Assembly: GCF_004114915.1 (NCBI RefSeq)
Contig: NZ_CP022219.1
Coordinates: 3,006,501-3,070,500, forward strand
Direction: 5' to 3'
Length of the DNA: 64,000 nucleotides
Source: Bradyrhizobium guangxiense
GTDB lineage: Bacteria > Pseudomonadota > Alphaproteobacteria > Rhizobiales > Xanthobacteraceae
Shown: piece by piece, positions 1 to 8,473 of the stretch
Layout of the letters: each line of letters begins with the position of its first letter
Position numbering within the stretch: position 1 is the first letter of the stretch
The notes under the pieces: generated by a model
The model's input: only the letters and a program-made list of their open reading frames with translations
Told to the model about the DNA's origin: nothing
The model's database searches: none
Program-made: the position numbers and the translations under genes

Positions 1-1
1 T

Positions 2-682
2 CTCGACCTGCCTGGCTTGCCCCACGTGGTGCATCAGTTTTCAGACGCTAGCTTCGTGTCGATTTCCGATCATCAGCGCCTGCCACTCCCTGAGGCAAGA
101 TGGATCGGAACGATTCAACACGGATTGCCGTCGGAGTTGTTGCAGCCTTCCTACGAGGAAGGGACCTATCTGGCATTTCTCGGGCGTCTCACGAGGGAGA
201 AGGGACCTGAGGACGCGATCCGCATCGCGCACGCAACCCGGATGCCCCTTCGCATCGCCGCGAAGATTCCGCGCGCCGAGACTGCCTACTTCCGGAAACA
301 CCTCGCGCCCCGGATTGACGGCAATAAAATCCAGCTTATCGGCGAAGTCGACGACGTGAAGAAGCAGTCCTTCCTTCGCCAAGCCGCCGCTCTGCTGTTT
401 CCAATCGCATGGCCTGAACCTTTCGGATTGGTCATGATCGAGGCGATGGCGTGTGGAACGCCCGTGATCGCCTACCCCGCCGGCTCCGTGCCAGAGGTCG
501 TCGAGCACGGCGTGACCGGTTTCATCGTCGAGAACGAGGAGCAGGCCGTCAAGGCGGTCGGCGATTTGGGCAAGCTGGACCGAAGGCGGGTGCGCGCGCG
601 CTTCGAGGAACGCTTCACCGCACGTCGGATGGCGAGGCAATACGAAGATGTCTATGGCAAGCTGGTTGCCGCTGCAGCTTAA
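2..682 (+). CDS. GT4-family glycosyltransferase, C-terminal part (cut by window start)
   Basis: This is the donor-binding half of a GT-B fold, retaining glycosyltransferase, which transfers a sugar from a nucleotide-sugar, usually for cell-surface polysaccharide or glycolipid. The frame is open at the window edge, so the real start lies upstream and the acceptor-binding domain is not visible. Visible hallmarks are FLGRLTREKG, the EX7E signature EPFGLVMIE, and the following loop GTPVIAYPAGSVPEVV, all typical of family GT4. The gene ends in TAA and a strong hairpin lies about 170 bp downstream. Donor and acceptor cannot be deduced from this part alone. Confidence 0.9.
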   Translation, partial: LDLPGLPHVVHQFSDASFVSISDHQRLPLPEARWIGTIQHGLPSELLQPSYEEGTYLAFLGRLTREKGPEDAIRIAHATRMPLRIAAKIPRAETAYFRKHLAPRIDGNKIQLIGEVDDVKKQSFLRQAAALLFPIAWPEPFGLVMIEAMACGTPVIAYPAGSVPEVVEHGVTGFIVENEEQAVKAVGDLGKLDRRRVRARFEERFTARRMARQYEDVYGKLVAAAA

Positions 683-854
683 GAATTCCGCGCGCGAGGC
701 TCGGAATTACGGTGAAGTAAACCAAATAGCTCATCCGTCATTTGATCCGCTCGAAGCACGCGAACAGAATACCGTGGTCGCAGAACGCCGGTGCTTTGCC
801 CGACGTGTCAAAACGCTCCGCTGGGGCGTTGTTGGCGATCGCAAAAAACCAATT

Positions 855-891
855 AAAACAACCCCCGGGCTACTGTGCATGGGGTTGTTTT
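855..891. terminator. Bidirectional hairpin terminator between convergent genes
   Basis: A perfect 11-bp inverted repeat, AAAACAACCCC (855-865) and GGGGTTGTTTT (881-891), encloses a 15-nt loop. The arms supply T-runs on both strands, so the hairpin can end transcription of the glycosyltransferase from the left and of the MCP-like gene from the right. Confidence 0.8.
867..891 (-). repeat. Dispersed repeat, copy 1 (second copy at 22122-22144)
   Basis: Read on the minus strand this begins AAAACAACCCCATGCAC and continues into AGTAGC. The segment at 22122-22144 on the plus strand matches it at 22 of 23 positions. In both places it sits just after a gene end beside a hairpin, which suggests a mobile or conserved terminator-associated unit. 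Confidence 0.6.
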
Positions 892-923
892 GTGGGTTTT
901 GATCGGGGGTGGACCCGCTCGCC

Positions 924-2000
924 TCACGCGCCGCAGATGATCACGCCGTACCAGCCGAGGCCTCGATAGGTCTCGTAGCCCGGCGTTGCATGGAAGGCGA
1001 CCAGCGCGCCCGTGTGGTCGCGATAGAAGCCGGAGCGCTGACCGTTGAGCGAGATCGAGATGCGCTCGCTGAGGATGCCCTGGCCGTCAGACGCCGCGAT
1101 GACGCGCAAATTCGAATCGATCAGCAGCACGCGGGCCTTGTCGCTGTCGCCGACGCGCACGCCCTGGACGATGGCGCGGGCCTGCGGCTCCCAGTCGAAA
1201 TGGATCGCGAGCACGCCGATCGGCGCGCCGCTCGCCTGGCCGCCGGCGCGGACGCTGGCGCAATAGGTGGCAACCTGTGCGTTGCCGAGCAGCGGCTGGT
1301 TCTCGACGTCGCCGGCGACGTAGTCGTCACCGGAGCGCAGGCCCTTTGCCTCGCGAAACCATTTGGTGTGGGCGACGTTCTGGCCGACGACGCGAAAGCG
1401 GTCGGCGCGGCCATTGGCGATGACGTTGCCGTCGAGGTCGCAGAGCCAGAGGTCGAGATAGACGGTGTAGGCCCCGAGGATCACGCCGAGGCGCTGCGAG
1501 GCATGGGAGACGGCGGCCGCACTCGGCGAAGCCGCGCAATCGACCACGGCGGAATCGGTCGCCCACCAGCGCACGTCGCAGGTGCGTTCATAGAGGTTGC
1601 GGTCGATGAGCTCGATCGCATTCAGGGACAGATCCATCATGCGCTCGCCGCGCGAACGCTGGCTCATGCGCTCGATCGAGGAGACGAGATCGCCGGTCCG
1701 CTTTGTCAACTGCGTCTCGAGCTCGCGTGCGATGGTCTCGACCTGCTGGCCGACGCCGCGGACCTCCTGCGCCACCACCGCAAAGCCCGCGCCTTGCGCG
1801 CCGGCGCGCGAGCTCTCGATCAGCGCGTTCAGCGCCAGCATCTTCATCTGGTTGGTGATCTGCTGGATCGACTTGGTCTTGTCGACCGCGATCTGGTTGA
1901 CCTCCGCGGTCAGGCGGTTGATCAGCGCGGAGACATCGGAATCATCTTCAGCGGATTCGGCGGCAATCGGCTTGGCTTTCAGACCCAGCGCAGCAGACAT
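924..2000 (-). CDS. Soluble MCP-like chemoreceptor with C-terminal Cache-like sensor
   Basis: A 358-residue protein with no membrane segment. Residues about 50-82 contain the methyl-accepting chemotaxis hairpin tip (LALNALIESSRAG, then GFAVVAQEVR), which binds CheW and CheA. The C-terminal two thirds (about 135-355) resembles a Cache-type ligand-binding domain, with LWLCDLDGNVIANGR and a second half containing APIGVLAIHFDWEPQ. This order, signalling part first and sensor last, is the reverse of classical MCPs. The start at 2000 is chosen because AAGGGA lies 9 nt upstream; a start 12 codons earlier has no such site. The signalling region is very short, so adaptation by methylation may be limited. 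The ligand is unknown. Confidence 0.85.
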   Translation of the reverse strand: MSAALGLKAKPIAAESAEDDSDVSALINRLTAEVNQIAVDKTKSIQQITNQMKMLALNALIESSRAGAQGAGFAVVAQEVRGVGQQVETIARELETQLTKRTGDLVSSIERMSQRSRGERMMDLSLNAIELIDRNLYERTCDVRWWATDSAVVDCAASPSAAAVSHASQRLGVILGAYTVYLDLWLCDLDGNVIANGRADRFRVVGQNVAHTKWFREAKGLRSGDDYVAGDVENQPLLGNAQVATYCASVRAGGQASGAPIGVLAIHFDWEPQARAIVQGVRVGDSDKARVLLIDSNLRVIAASDGQGILSERISISLNGQRSGFYRDHTGALVAFHATPGYETYRGLGWYGVIICGA

Positions 2001-2283
2001 CGGGAATTTCCCTTGGCAATGAGGTCTGATCTGCAACGAACCCGGAACAACAAATTACAGATCGAATGCGATTCTTTTTCGAGGATTCCGCCTAACGCCT
2101 GCTTAATTTGCTGTTCGGCGGAATGCCTAAATGATAGTCACTCCGGCCTGCCTGCCGGGCCATCCACCGCTTTGTGCGTCCCGGCCGTTGCAAATCGCCG
2201 GGCTTTCCCGGCCAATCATTTCAAGCCAGTCCCGGCCGCCAGCGTGATCGTCCGGACCCGAGTTCCCAATCGATAGCCTCGTC

Positions 2284-4125
2284 ATGACGCCGCCTGCATC
2301 CGCACTCCCTGTCGAAGCGCCCCAGGCCTTCCTGGGGGTTGCGCGCTCGCTCACCGACAAGCTGTGGCGCGACCGGCTCGATGCGCGCGGGGCGGCCCAG
2401 GCGCTCGCCATCGTGCAGCGGCACCAATTGCCGGAGCTGTTGGCACGGGTGCTGGCGGGCCGCGGGGTCGACATCGACGCCGTGCCCGACTTCCTCGATC
2501 CGACCATCCGCAAGCTGTTGCCGGATCCGTTCACGGTGACGGAGATGGAGGCCGCCGCCAGGCGGATCGCGGATGCGGCGGCGAAGGGCGAGAAGGTTGC
2601 GATCTTCGGCGACTACGACGTCGACGGCGCGACCTCGGCGGCACTGCTGGCCTGGCACCTGCGGCATTGCGGGCTGGATCCGTTGATCCACATTCCCGAC
2701 CGCATTTTCGAGGGCTACGGTCCCAACGTGGAAGCTGTGCGTGGGCTGGCGGCAAAGGGCGCCACGTTGCTCGTCACCGTCGATTGCGGCACCACCAGCA
2801 TCGAGCCGCTCGCTGAGGCCAGACGCCTCGGCATGTCCGTGGTGGTGATCGACCACCACCAATGCGGCCTCGATCTCCCCGAGGTGGATGCGCTGGTCAA
2901 TCCGAACCGGCCGGACGATCTCTCCGGCCTTGGCCATCTCGCCGCTGTCGGCCTCGTGCTGGTGACGCTGGTTGCCGTCAACCGCGAGCTGCGCCAGCGC
3001 GGCTTCTGGCGTGCGGAGATGCTTGAGCCGGATCTGCTCGGCATGCTGCATCACGTCGCGCTGGGCACGGTCGCCGACGTGGCGCCCTTGATCGGCCTCA
3101 ACCGTGCCTTCGTCGCGAAGGGGCTGATCGCGATGCGGCGGCGCGACCATGTCGGCCATACCGCGCTGATGGACGTGGCGCGGCTCAACGGGCCGCCGGA
3201 GGCCTGGCATCTCGGCTTCATGCTGGGGCCCCGCATCAATGCCGGCGGCCGCATCGGCCGCGCCGATCTCGGCGTGCGGCTGCTGCTCGAAGGCGACAGC
3301 GTCGAGGCGGCGCGGATCGCCGCCGAGCTCGACCGCCTCAACAGCGAGCGTCGCGTCATCGAGCAGGCCGCCGAAGCGCAGGCCGAAGCCGAGGCGCTGG
3401 CCTCGATCGGGCTGGAGGACAAGCTCGGCGTCATCGTGACGGCCTCCGAGGGCTGGCATCCCGGCGTGGTCGGCCTCGTGGCCTCCCGGCTGAAGGAAAA
3501 GTTTTCGCGGCCCGCCTTCGCCATCGCGCTGGAGCCGGGCGGCATCGGCACCGGCTCCGGCCGCTCGATTGCCGGTGTCGATCTCGGCAAGGCGGTGCGG
3601 CAGGCGGTCGCCGAGGGCATCCTGCTGAAAGGTGGCGGGCACGCAATGGCCGCGGGCGTGACGTTGCGGAAAGAGAAGCTCGCCGAGTTTCGTGCCTATC
3701 TCGAAAATGCGCTGGCGCAGGACGTCGCCGAGGCACGCCATGTCAACGAGCTCTATATCGATGGCGCCGTGTCCGCGCGCGCGGTGACGGCGGAGCTTGC
3801 GGCGACGCTCAACCGCGCAGGTCCTTTCGGCAGCGGCAATCCGGAGCCGGTGCTGGCGCTGCCGGCGCATCAGCTCGTGTTTGCCGACGAGGTCGGCCAG
3901 GCGCATCTGCGCCTGCGCTTCAAGTCGGGCGACGGCGCAATTGTCAACGGCATCGCATTCCGGTCGGTCGGCCAGAAGCTCGGCAATGCGCTCCTCGCCA
4001 ATCGCGGCCAGCAACTGCATGTCGCCGGCTCGCTCTCGGTCGACCGCTACCAGGGCGCCGAGCGCGTGCAATTCCGCGTCATCGACATCGCGCTACCGGA
4101 CCAGGGGCCATCCGTGATCAGATAA
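2284..4125 (+). CDS. recJ: Single-stranded-DNA-specific exonuclease RecJ
   Basis: RecJ degrades single-stranded DNA 5' to 3' in RecF-pathway recombination, mismatch repair and base excision repair. The 613-residue length fits the family. The DHH phosphoesterase core is plain: DYDVDG at residues 110-115 and DHHQ at 190-193 supply Mn ligands, and LGPRINAGGRIG is the later conserved loop. The DHHA1 region follows (GGGHAMAAGVTL), and a C-terminal OB-like part ends the protein. The gene stands alone, with an SDR gene 91 bp downstream. A long open frame on the opposite strand is a high-GC shadow. Confidence 0.97.
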   Translation: MTPPASALPVEAPQAFLGVARSLTDKLWRDRLDARGAAQALAIVQRHQLPELLARVLAGRGVDIDAVPDFLDPTIRKLLPDPFTVTEMEAAARRIADAAAKGEKVAIFGDYDVDGATSAALLAWHLRHCGLDPLIHIPDRIFEGYGPNVEAVRGLAAKGATLLVTVDCGTTSIEPLAEARRLGMSVVVIDHHQCGLDLPEVDALVNPNRPDDLSGLGHLAAVGLVLVTLVAVNRELRQRGFWRAEMLEPDLLGMLHHVALGTVADVAPLIGLNRAFVAKGLIAMRRRDHVGHTALMDVARLNGPPEAWHLGFMLGPRINAGGRIGRADLGVRLLLEGDSVEAARIAAELDRLNSERRVIEQAAEAQAEAEALASIGLEDKLGVIVTASEGWHPGVVGLVASRLKEKFSRPAFAIALEPGGIGTGSGRSIAGVDLGKAVRQAVAEGILLKGGGHAMAAGVTLRKEKLAEFRAYLENALAQDVAEARHVNELYIDGAVSARAVTAELAATLNRAGPFGSGNPEPVLALPAHQLVFADEVGQAHLRLRFKSGDGAIVNGIAFRSVGQKLGNALLANRGQQLHVAGSLSVDRYQGAERVQFRVIDIALPDQGPSVIR

Positions 4126-4216
4126 CGCAAGATCGCCAGCGACCAACGCGGTACGCATTTGCGCGGAGATCATGCGTACAAGATAACGGCCGCAAACAAC
4201 AAAAAAGGGAGTGAAC

Positions 4217-5026
4217 ATGGCAGGGCAGGTTGAGGGCAAGGTCGTGTTGGTGACGGGCGGTGCCTCCGGTATTGGCGAGGCCATCGTCGAATTGTTTGCG
4301 CGCGAAGGCGCGACGGTCATCGCAACCGACATCGACGAGCTGCGCGGCCCCGAGCTCGCCAAGCGCGTTGCAAAAGCCGGCGGCAAGGCGATCTTTCTGG
4401 AGCAGGACGTCACCAGCGAGGAGCGCTGGATCGAGATCGTCGCCGAGATCGGCAAACGCTACGGCCGGCTCGATGTGCTCGTCTCCAACGCCGGCATCGG
4501 CATTTCTGTGCCATCGATCGTCGACATGACGCTCGCTGACTGGCGCAAGCAGAACGCGATCAATCTCGACGGGGTGTTTCTCTCGGTCAAGCATTGCCTG
4601 CCCCTGATGCGCAAGACCGGCGGCGGCTCGATCGTGATGATGTCCTCGCTCGCGGGGCTGCGCGGCTCGCCGGGCCTGTCGGCCTATTCGCTGACCAAAG
4701 GCGGCGTACGGCTGTTCGCCAAGTCGATCGCGATGGAGTGTGCTGCGGCAGGCGACGGCATCCGCGTCAACTCCGTGCATCCCGGCATCATCGACACCCC
4801 GATCTGGGGCAAGATCCCGACCGGGGCGACCGGCGCCGGCCAGAACGCGCCGATCGACCCGGAGGAGCGGGCCAAGGTCGTAACGCCGCTCGGCCGCGCC
4901 GGGCAGGCCGCGGAGATCGCCTCCGGCGTGCTGTATCTAGCCTCCGACGCTTCGCGCTACGTCACCGGCAGCGAGCTCGTGATCGACGGCGGCATGAACG
5001 CAGGAGGCGTGCCGCGGCGGGCCTGA
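4217..5026 (+). CDS. SDR-family NAD(P)-dependent oxidoreductase
   Basis: A 269-residue classical short-chain dehydrogenase. It has the dinucleotide-binding TGGASGIG at residues 13-20, the NAG motif in VSNAGIG, a catalytic Ser in MMSSLAG (143/144), and the YxxxK pair Tyr157/Lys161 in SAYSLTKGG. The C-terminal VTGSELVIDGG is also standard. ATG at 4217 is preferred over GTG at 4211 because AAAAGGGA ends 6 nt before it. A class II aldolase-like gene starts 96 bp downstream on the same strand, so the two may act on related hydroxy or keto acids; that is inference. The substrate cannot be named from sequence. Confidence 0.93.
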   Translation: MAGQVEGKVVLVTGGASGIGEAIVELFAREGATVIATDIDELRGPELAKRVAKAGGKAIFLEQDVTSEERWIEIVAEIGKRYGRLDVLVSNAGIGISVPSIVDMTLADWRKQNAINLDGVFLSVKHCLPLMRKTGGGSIVMMSSLAGLRGSPGLSAYSLTKGGVRLFAKSIAMECAAAGDGIRVNSVHPGIIDTPIWGKIPTGATGAGQNAPIDPEERAKVVTPLGRAGQAAEIASGVLYLASDASRYVTGSELVIDGGMNAGGVPRRA

Positions 5027-5122
5027 GCCGTGCAGGGCAGGGTGGCACGCGCAGGGGCTGACGCGCAGGCGCAGCCCCTGTACAACGCGAAGAGCTCCCG
5101 ACCGACAGAGGTGTCCTCCGCC

Positions 5123-5914
5123 ATGGCGCACAGCCTTCACGCTTCCTCACCCGCGCCCTTTCGCTCCAACCGCCCGGACCTTGCGACCGATGCGATCCGC
5201 GCCGCGCGCGAGGATCTGGCCGCCTGCTTCCGCATGGCCGCGCGTAACGGCTTTGAAGAGGGCATCTGTAACCATTTCTCGGCCGTCGTGCCCGGCCACG
5301 ACGATCTGTTTCTCGTCAACCCCTACGGCTACGCCTTTCGCGAGCTGACCGCGTCGAAGCTGCTGATCTGCGATTTCCATGGCAACGTCCTCGACGGCGA
5401 GGGCGTGCCCGAGGCGACTGCCTTCTACATCCATGCCGAGATGCACAGGCTGCTGCCGCGCGCCAAGGTCGCCTTTCACACCCACATGCCCTATGCGACG
5501 GCGCTGTCGATGACCGAAGGCGATCCCCTGATCTGGGCCGGCCAGACCGCGCTGAAATTCTATGGCCGCACGGCGGTCGACCGCGACTATAACGGCCTCG
5601 CGCTCGACAACCGCGAAGGCGCCCGCATCGCCTCGGCCGTGGGTGATGCCGATATCGTGTTCATGAAGCACCACGGCGTAATGGTGCTGGCACCGACCAT
5701 CGCGGAGGCCTGGGACGATCTCTACTATCTCGAACGCGCCGCCGAGGTGCAGGTGCTGGCGATGTCGACGGGACGAAAAGTGCTGCCGGTCGATCCGGCC
5801 GTTGCGGCAGAGACCTACAGGCAGATGCGCGAGGGCGATTCCGAATCCGCCCGGCTCCATCTCGCTGCGATCCGCAGACAGCTCGATGCGGAGGAGCCGC
5901 AGTATAGGCATTGA
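5123..5914 (+). CDS. Class II aldolase/adducin-family protein
   Basis: A 263-residue cytoplasmic protein of the class II aldolase/adducin family, whose members are zinc-dependent aldolases or decarboxylases. The metal-site pattern is visible as HTH at residues 119-121 and a second pair His183/His184 in MKHHGVMVL, with a candidate acidic residue in VPEATAFYIH near 98. ATG at 5123 is chosen over an upstream in-frame TTG or GTG because AGAGGTG precedes it. Many homologues in alphaproteobacteria have no assigned substrate. It lies 96 bp after the SDR gene and may share its transcript. Confidence 0.88.
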   Translation: MAHSLHASSPAPFRSNRPDLATDAIRAAREDLAACFRMAARNGFEEGICNHFSAVVPGHDDLFLVNPYGYAFRELTASKLLICDFHGNVLDGEGVPEATAFYIHAEMHRLLPRAKVAFHTHMPYATALSMTEGDPLIWAGQTALKFYGRTAVDRDYNGLALDNREGARIASAVGDADIVFMKHHGVMVLAPTIAEAWDDLYYLERAAEVQVLAMSTGRKVLPVDPAVAAETYRQMREGDSESARLHLAAIRRQLDAEEPQYRH

Positions 5915-5940
5915 GGCAAGCTGTAGGAGAGGGGGGCGGC

Positions 5941-7170
5941 CTACGATCCCTGCCGCAGCTTCGCCAGCACTTTCAGCCCGCCATAGCCGTCCGCCGGCGT
6001 GATGCCTGCGCGCTGCTGGAAATCCCTGACCGCCTTCATGGTGTCGTTGCCGACGCGGCCGTCGGTGCCGCCGGTGTCGAAGCCGGCCTTGGTCAGGCGT
6101 GTCTGCATCTCCTGCACCTCGGCCAGCGTCAACGCCCGCTCGGAGCCGGGGAAGGGCTGGATGAAGGGCGGTGCGCCGAGGCAGCGGTCGCCCAGATGGC
6201 AGATCGCGAGCGCATAGTTCATTGAAGGGTTGTAGCTCTTCACCGAATAGAAGTTCGGTCCAAGCAGGAACGTCGGCCCGCCCGCGACCGGCGTCCACAT
6301 CTGCGCGGATGCGTTGGGCTGCGGGAAGGGCTGGCCGTCGGCGCGGGTGCCGCCGGCCGCCTGCCACGCCGCATAGGTGCGGCTGCCGCTCATGTTATCT
6401 GCCGCGCGCACCTCATAACCCCAATGCTCGCCGCGGTGCCATTTGCCGCGATTGACGAGGTATTTTGCGGTCGAGCCCAGCGCGTCGTCGGGCTTGCCGA
6501 ATGGCGAGACCTTGCCATCGCCGTCATAGTCGATGCCGACATTGAGCCAGACCTCCGGCATCCATTGCGAGTGCCCCATCGCACCGGCCCATGAGCCCTG
6601 CATCTGCTCCGGCGTGCTCCAGCCCTTGTCGACGATACGTAGCGCGTTGATCAGCTCGGTCTCCCAATAGGCCTTGCGGCGGGGGTCGTTCCAGGCAAGC
6701 GCGGCGAGCGAGGGAAACACCGGCGTCATGTGGTTCTGCTGCACCAGGGGATCGCCATAGGCGGACTCGACGCCCCACAGCGCCAGCAGCGTGCCGCGCT
6801 CGACGCCGAAATCGCGCTCGATGCGTGCAAACAGCGCCTCGTTGTTCTTCAGCGCGATCTTGCCGTTGATGATGCGCCAGTCGGAGACGCGGCGGTTGAT
6901 GTATTGCCACACCTGCTCGTGGAATTCGGGCTGGTTTCGCATCTGCTTGAACACGCTCATGTCGGGCTCGACCCGCCCCATCGCGCGCTGCCATGTCGCG
7001 GCCGAAATGCCCTTGGCCATTGCACGAGCGCGAAAAGCCTCGCGCCATTCGTCAAAGCCTGGAGGCGAAGCGAAAACATCGGCGGGCGCAGCGAGCAGGG
7101 CTGCCACGCCGAGCGCGGATTTCAGCAGATTGCGGCGGGCGTGATCAATCGAGGAATCAGCGTGCTTCAT
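5941..7170 (-). CDS. Lytic murein transglycosylase with peptidoglycan-binding domain
   Basis: A 409-residue periplasmic enzyme of the MltB-like (GH103) type that cleaves peptidoglycan glycan strands with formation of 1,6-anhydro ends. The N-terminus has an RR pair followed by a hydrophobic stretch to about residue 34, a Tat-like signal (RRNLLKSALGVAALLAAP). Catalytic Glu135 sits in LWGVESAYGD. Later motifs AGAMGHSQWMP and YDGDG are typical of the family. Residues about 345-409 form a peptidoglycan-binding module with QTRLTKAGFDTGGTDG. It is convergent with the aldolase-like gene, 26 bp apart. Confidence 0.94.
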   Translation of the reverse strand: MKHADSSIDHARRNLLKSALGVAALLAAPADVFASPPGFDEWREAFRARAMAKGISAATWQRAMGRVEPDMSVFKQMRNQPEFHEQVWQYINRRVSDWRIINGKIALKNNEALFARIERDFGVERGTLLALWGVESAYGDPLVQQNHMTPVFPSLAALAWNDPRRKAYWETELINALRIVDKGWSTPEQMQGSWAGAMGHSQWMPEVWLNVGIDYDGDGKVSPFGKPDDALGSTAKYLVNRGKWHRGEHWGYEVRAADNMSGSRTYAAWQAAGGTRADGQPFPQPNASAQMWTPVAGGPTFLLGPNFYSVKSYNPSMNYALAICHLGDRCLGAPPFIQPFPGSERALTLAEVQEMQTRLTKAGFDTGGTDGRVGNDTMKAVRDFQQRAGITPADGYGGLKVLAKLRQGS

Positions 7171-7294
7171 GGCGCCATTCTAGCGGGAAACAGAGCTCCT
7201 GTGAGCCGGTTCCTGGAACGTCCGGAACAGGCATTCGCCCGGAACAAATGGTCGCAGTCTTGCATTCCCTCCGCAGGACACTGAGGAGCACACG

Positions 7295-7549
7295 ATGAGG
7301 AAGTATCTGTTTGCCGTTGCCATGGTCACCGCCATTGCGGTCCCTGCGCTTGCCGATGAAGTCGGCGTTCACGTCGGCCCGGTCGGTGCCGGCGTGACGG
7401 TTGGCCAGTCGCCGGATTATCGCGTTCGGGAACGTGATCGCACGACGGTCATCAAGGAGCGCGAGCCGTCGAACCGCACCACTGTTATCAAGAAGGAAGA
7501 TGAATTCGGCAATCGCAGCAAGACCGTGATTCATCACGACAACGACTGA
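7295..7549 (+). CDS. Small exported hypothetical protein
   Basis: An 84-residue protein with a clear Sec signal peptide (cut near ALA/DEV, residues 20-22). The mature part is short and charged with two similar blocks, RTTVIKEREPSN and RTTVIKKEDEFGN, and a His-Asp tail. I do not recognise a named family. ATG is preceded by GAGGAGCACACG. It is divergent from the lytic transglycosylase gene and is followed by a GC-rich hairpin. Confidence 0.75.
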   Translation: MRKYLFAVAMVTAIAVPALADEVGVHVGPVGAGVTVGQSPDYRVRERDRTTVIKEREPSNRTTVIKKEDEFGNRSKTVIHHDND

Positions 7550-7556
7550 CGGAATC

Positions 7557-7580
7557 GGCCCCGGCCTGAGCGCCGGGGCC
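7557..7580 (+). terminator. GC-rich hairpin after the small exported gene
   Basis: GGCCCCGGC (7557-7565) pairs with GCCGGGGCC (7572-7580) over a 6-nt loop. There is no long T-run, so termination efficiency is uncertain. Confidence 0.5.
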
Positions 7581-7609
7581 AGTTCTGTTCATCAAGAATT
7601 CGGGGTGGA

Positions 7610-7861
7610 ATGAAGATACGCACGCATGCCGAGAGCCATGTCGTCGAGCTCGACGACGGATCGCAATGGCAGATCTTTCCTGGCGATCTCGCGACCACGC
7701 TGAGCTGGAAGCCCGAAACCGATTTACATCTTGAGCAGAGCGGCGATCGGATGGGTTCGCACGTGCTGGTGAATGCCACCGACCAAAGCCGCGTGCGGGT
7801 GATCGCGGTGGGCGATGTCTGGCACGATGGCGAGGTCAAGAAAACGTTGAAGGGCGGATAG
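7610..7861 (+). CDS. Hypothetical 83-residue protein
   Basis: A soluble 83-residue protein without signal peptide or membrane segment. GGGGTGGA lies directly before the ATG. The composition (HVVELDDGSQWQIFPGD near the start) suggests a small beta-rich fold, and similar short proteins are frequent in Bradyrhizobium genomes. No function can be assigned. Confidence 0.65.
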   Translation: MKIRTHAESHVVELDDGSQWQIFPGDLATTLSWKPETDLHLEQSGDRMGSHVLVNATDQSRVRVIAVGDVWHDGEVKKTLKGG

Positions 7862-7888
7862 GGCCAGCCGCAGCCGGACGCTGGTCGG

Positions 7889-8419
7889 TCAATCCTCCTG
7901 TAGATCAGCCGCGATTCCGGCGAGCCAACGCCGGATCGCGGTTTCTGTCTTGCTGTCCAGCCCCCGCGCGAGGCGCTTCTCGAGCGCGATCACCCGTTCC
8001 CGGCACGCCTTCAGGAGCGTCGCGCCGCGCGGCGTCAGGGTCCATTGCTGGATGCGACCGTGAATGGGATGGGGCGTCATCACGATCGCGCCGTCACGTT
8101 CGAGATTGCGGATGATGACGCCGACGGTCTGCGGGGTGAGGAAGGTGAGACGGGCGACGTCTGCGCCGGACAGGCCCGGATAGGCATTCAGCATCGTCAG
8201 CACGGCGAATTGCGGCGACGTCACGCCGAGATCGGCGAGTGTTCGTTCCATCGTCAGCCGGACCGCGGCATGAGCCTGCCGCAGCAGATAACCGAGATAG
8301 CCTTGCTCGCCGCGCTTGCCTTCGCCGGGGGCGGGCACGCGAACGGCACCATCCTCGGCTGCCGCCGGCGGCTTCCGCACCGTTTTCGATCTCGTGATGT
8401 TGTCGGACTTGCGCATCAT
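7889..8419 (-). CDS. MarR-family transcriptional regulator
   Basis: A 176-residue winged-helix regulator. The recognition region is LSGADVARLTFLTPQTVGVIIRNLERDG, quoted here as the pair LSGADVARLTFLTP and QTVGVIIRNLERDG, followed by the wing around HPIHGRIQQWTLTPRG. The N-terminal 35 residues are a charged extension. MarR proteins usually repress a divergent neighbour and themselves until a small ligand or oxidant releases them. Here the divergent neighbour is an AhpD-like gene, and two TAAGNNNNCTTA palindromes lie in the 54-bp gap. Confidence 0.93.
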   Translation of the reverse strand: MMRKSDNITRSKTVRKPPAAAEDGAVRVPAPGEGKRGEQGYLGYLLRQAHAAVRLTMERTLADLGVTSPQFAVLTMLNAYPGLSGADVARLTFLTPQTVGVIIRNLERDGAIVMTPHPIHGRIQQWTLTPRGATLLKACRERVIALEKRLARGLDSKTETAIRRWLAGIAADLQED

Positions 8420-8420
8420 G

Positions 8421-8451
8421 TAAGTGCTCTTATAAGATATAAGTACTCTTA
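8421..8451. promoter_or_regulatory. Probable MarR operator: two TAAG-N4-CTTA palindromes
   Basis: TAAGTGCTCTTA (8421-8432) and TAAGTACTCTTA (8440-8451) are imperfect copies with centres 19 bp apart, separated by an AT-rich spacer, in the gap between the marR start (8419) and the AhpD-like start (8474). The first copy touches the marR start codon. Paired palindromes close to two turns apart suit two MarR dimers bound to one face of the DNA. Confidence 0.65.
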
Positions 8452-8473
8452 CAATAAGACGAGGTGAACGGCA

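Noticed and set aside
2221..4071. 616-codon open frame opposite recJ
   Set aside because: It mirrors recJ on the other strand in GC-rich DNA, has no domain signature and an unnatural His/Arg/Asp-rich composition.
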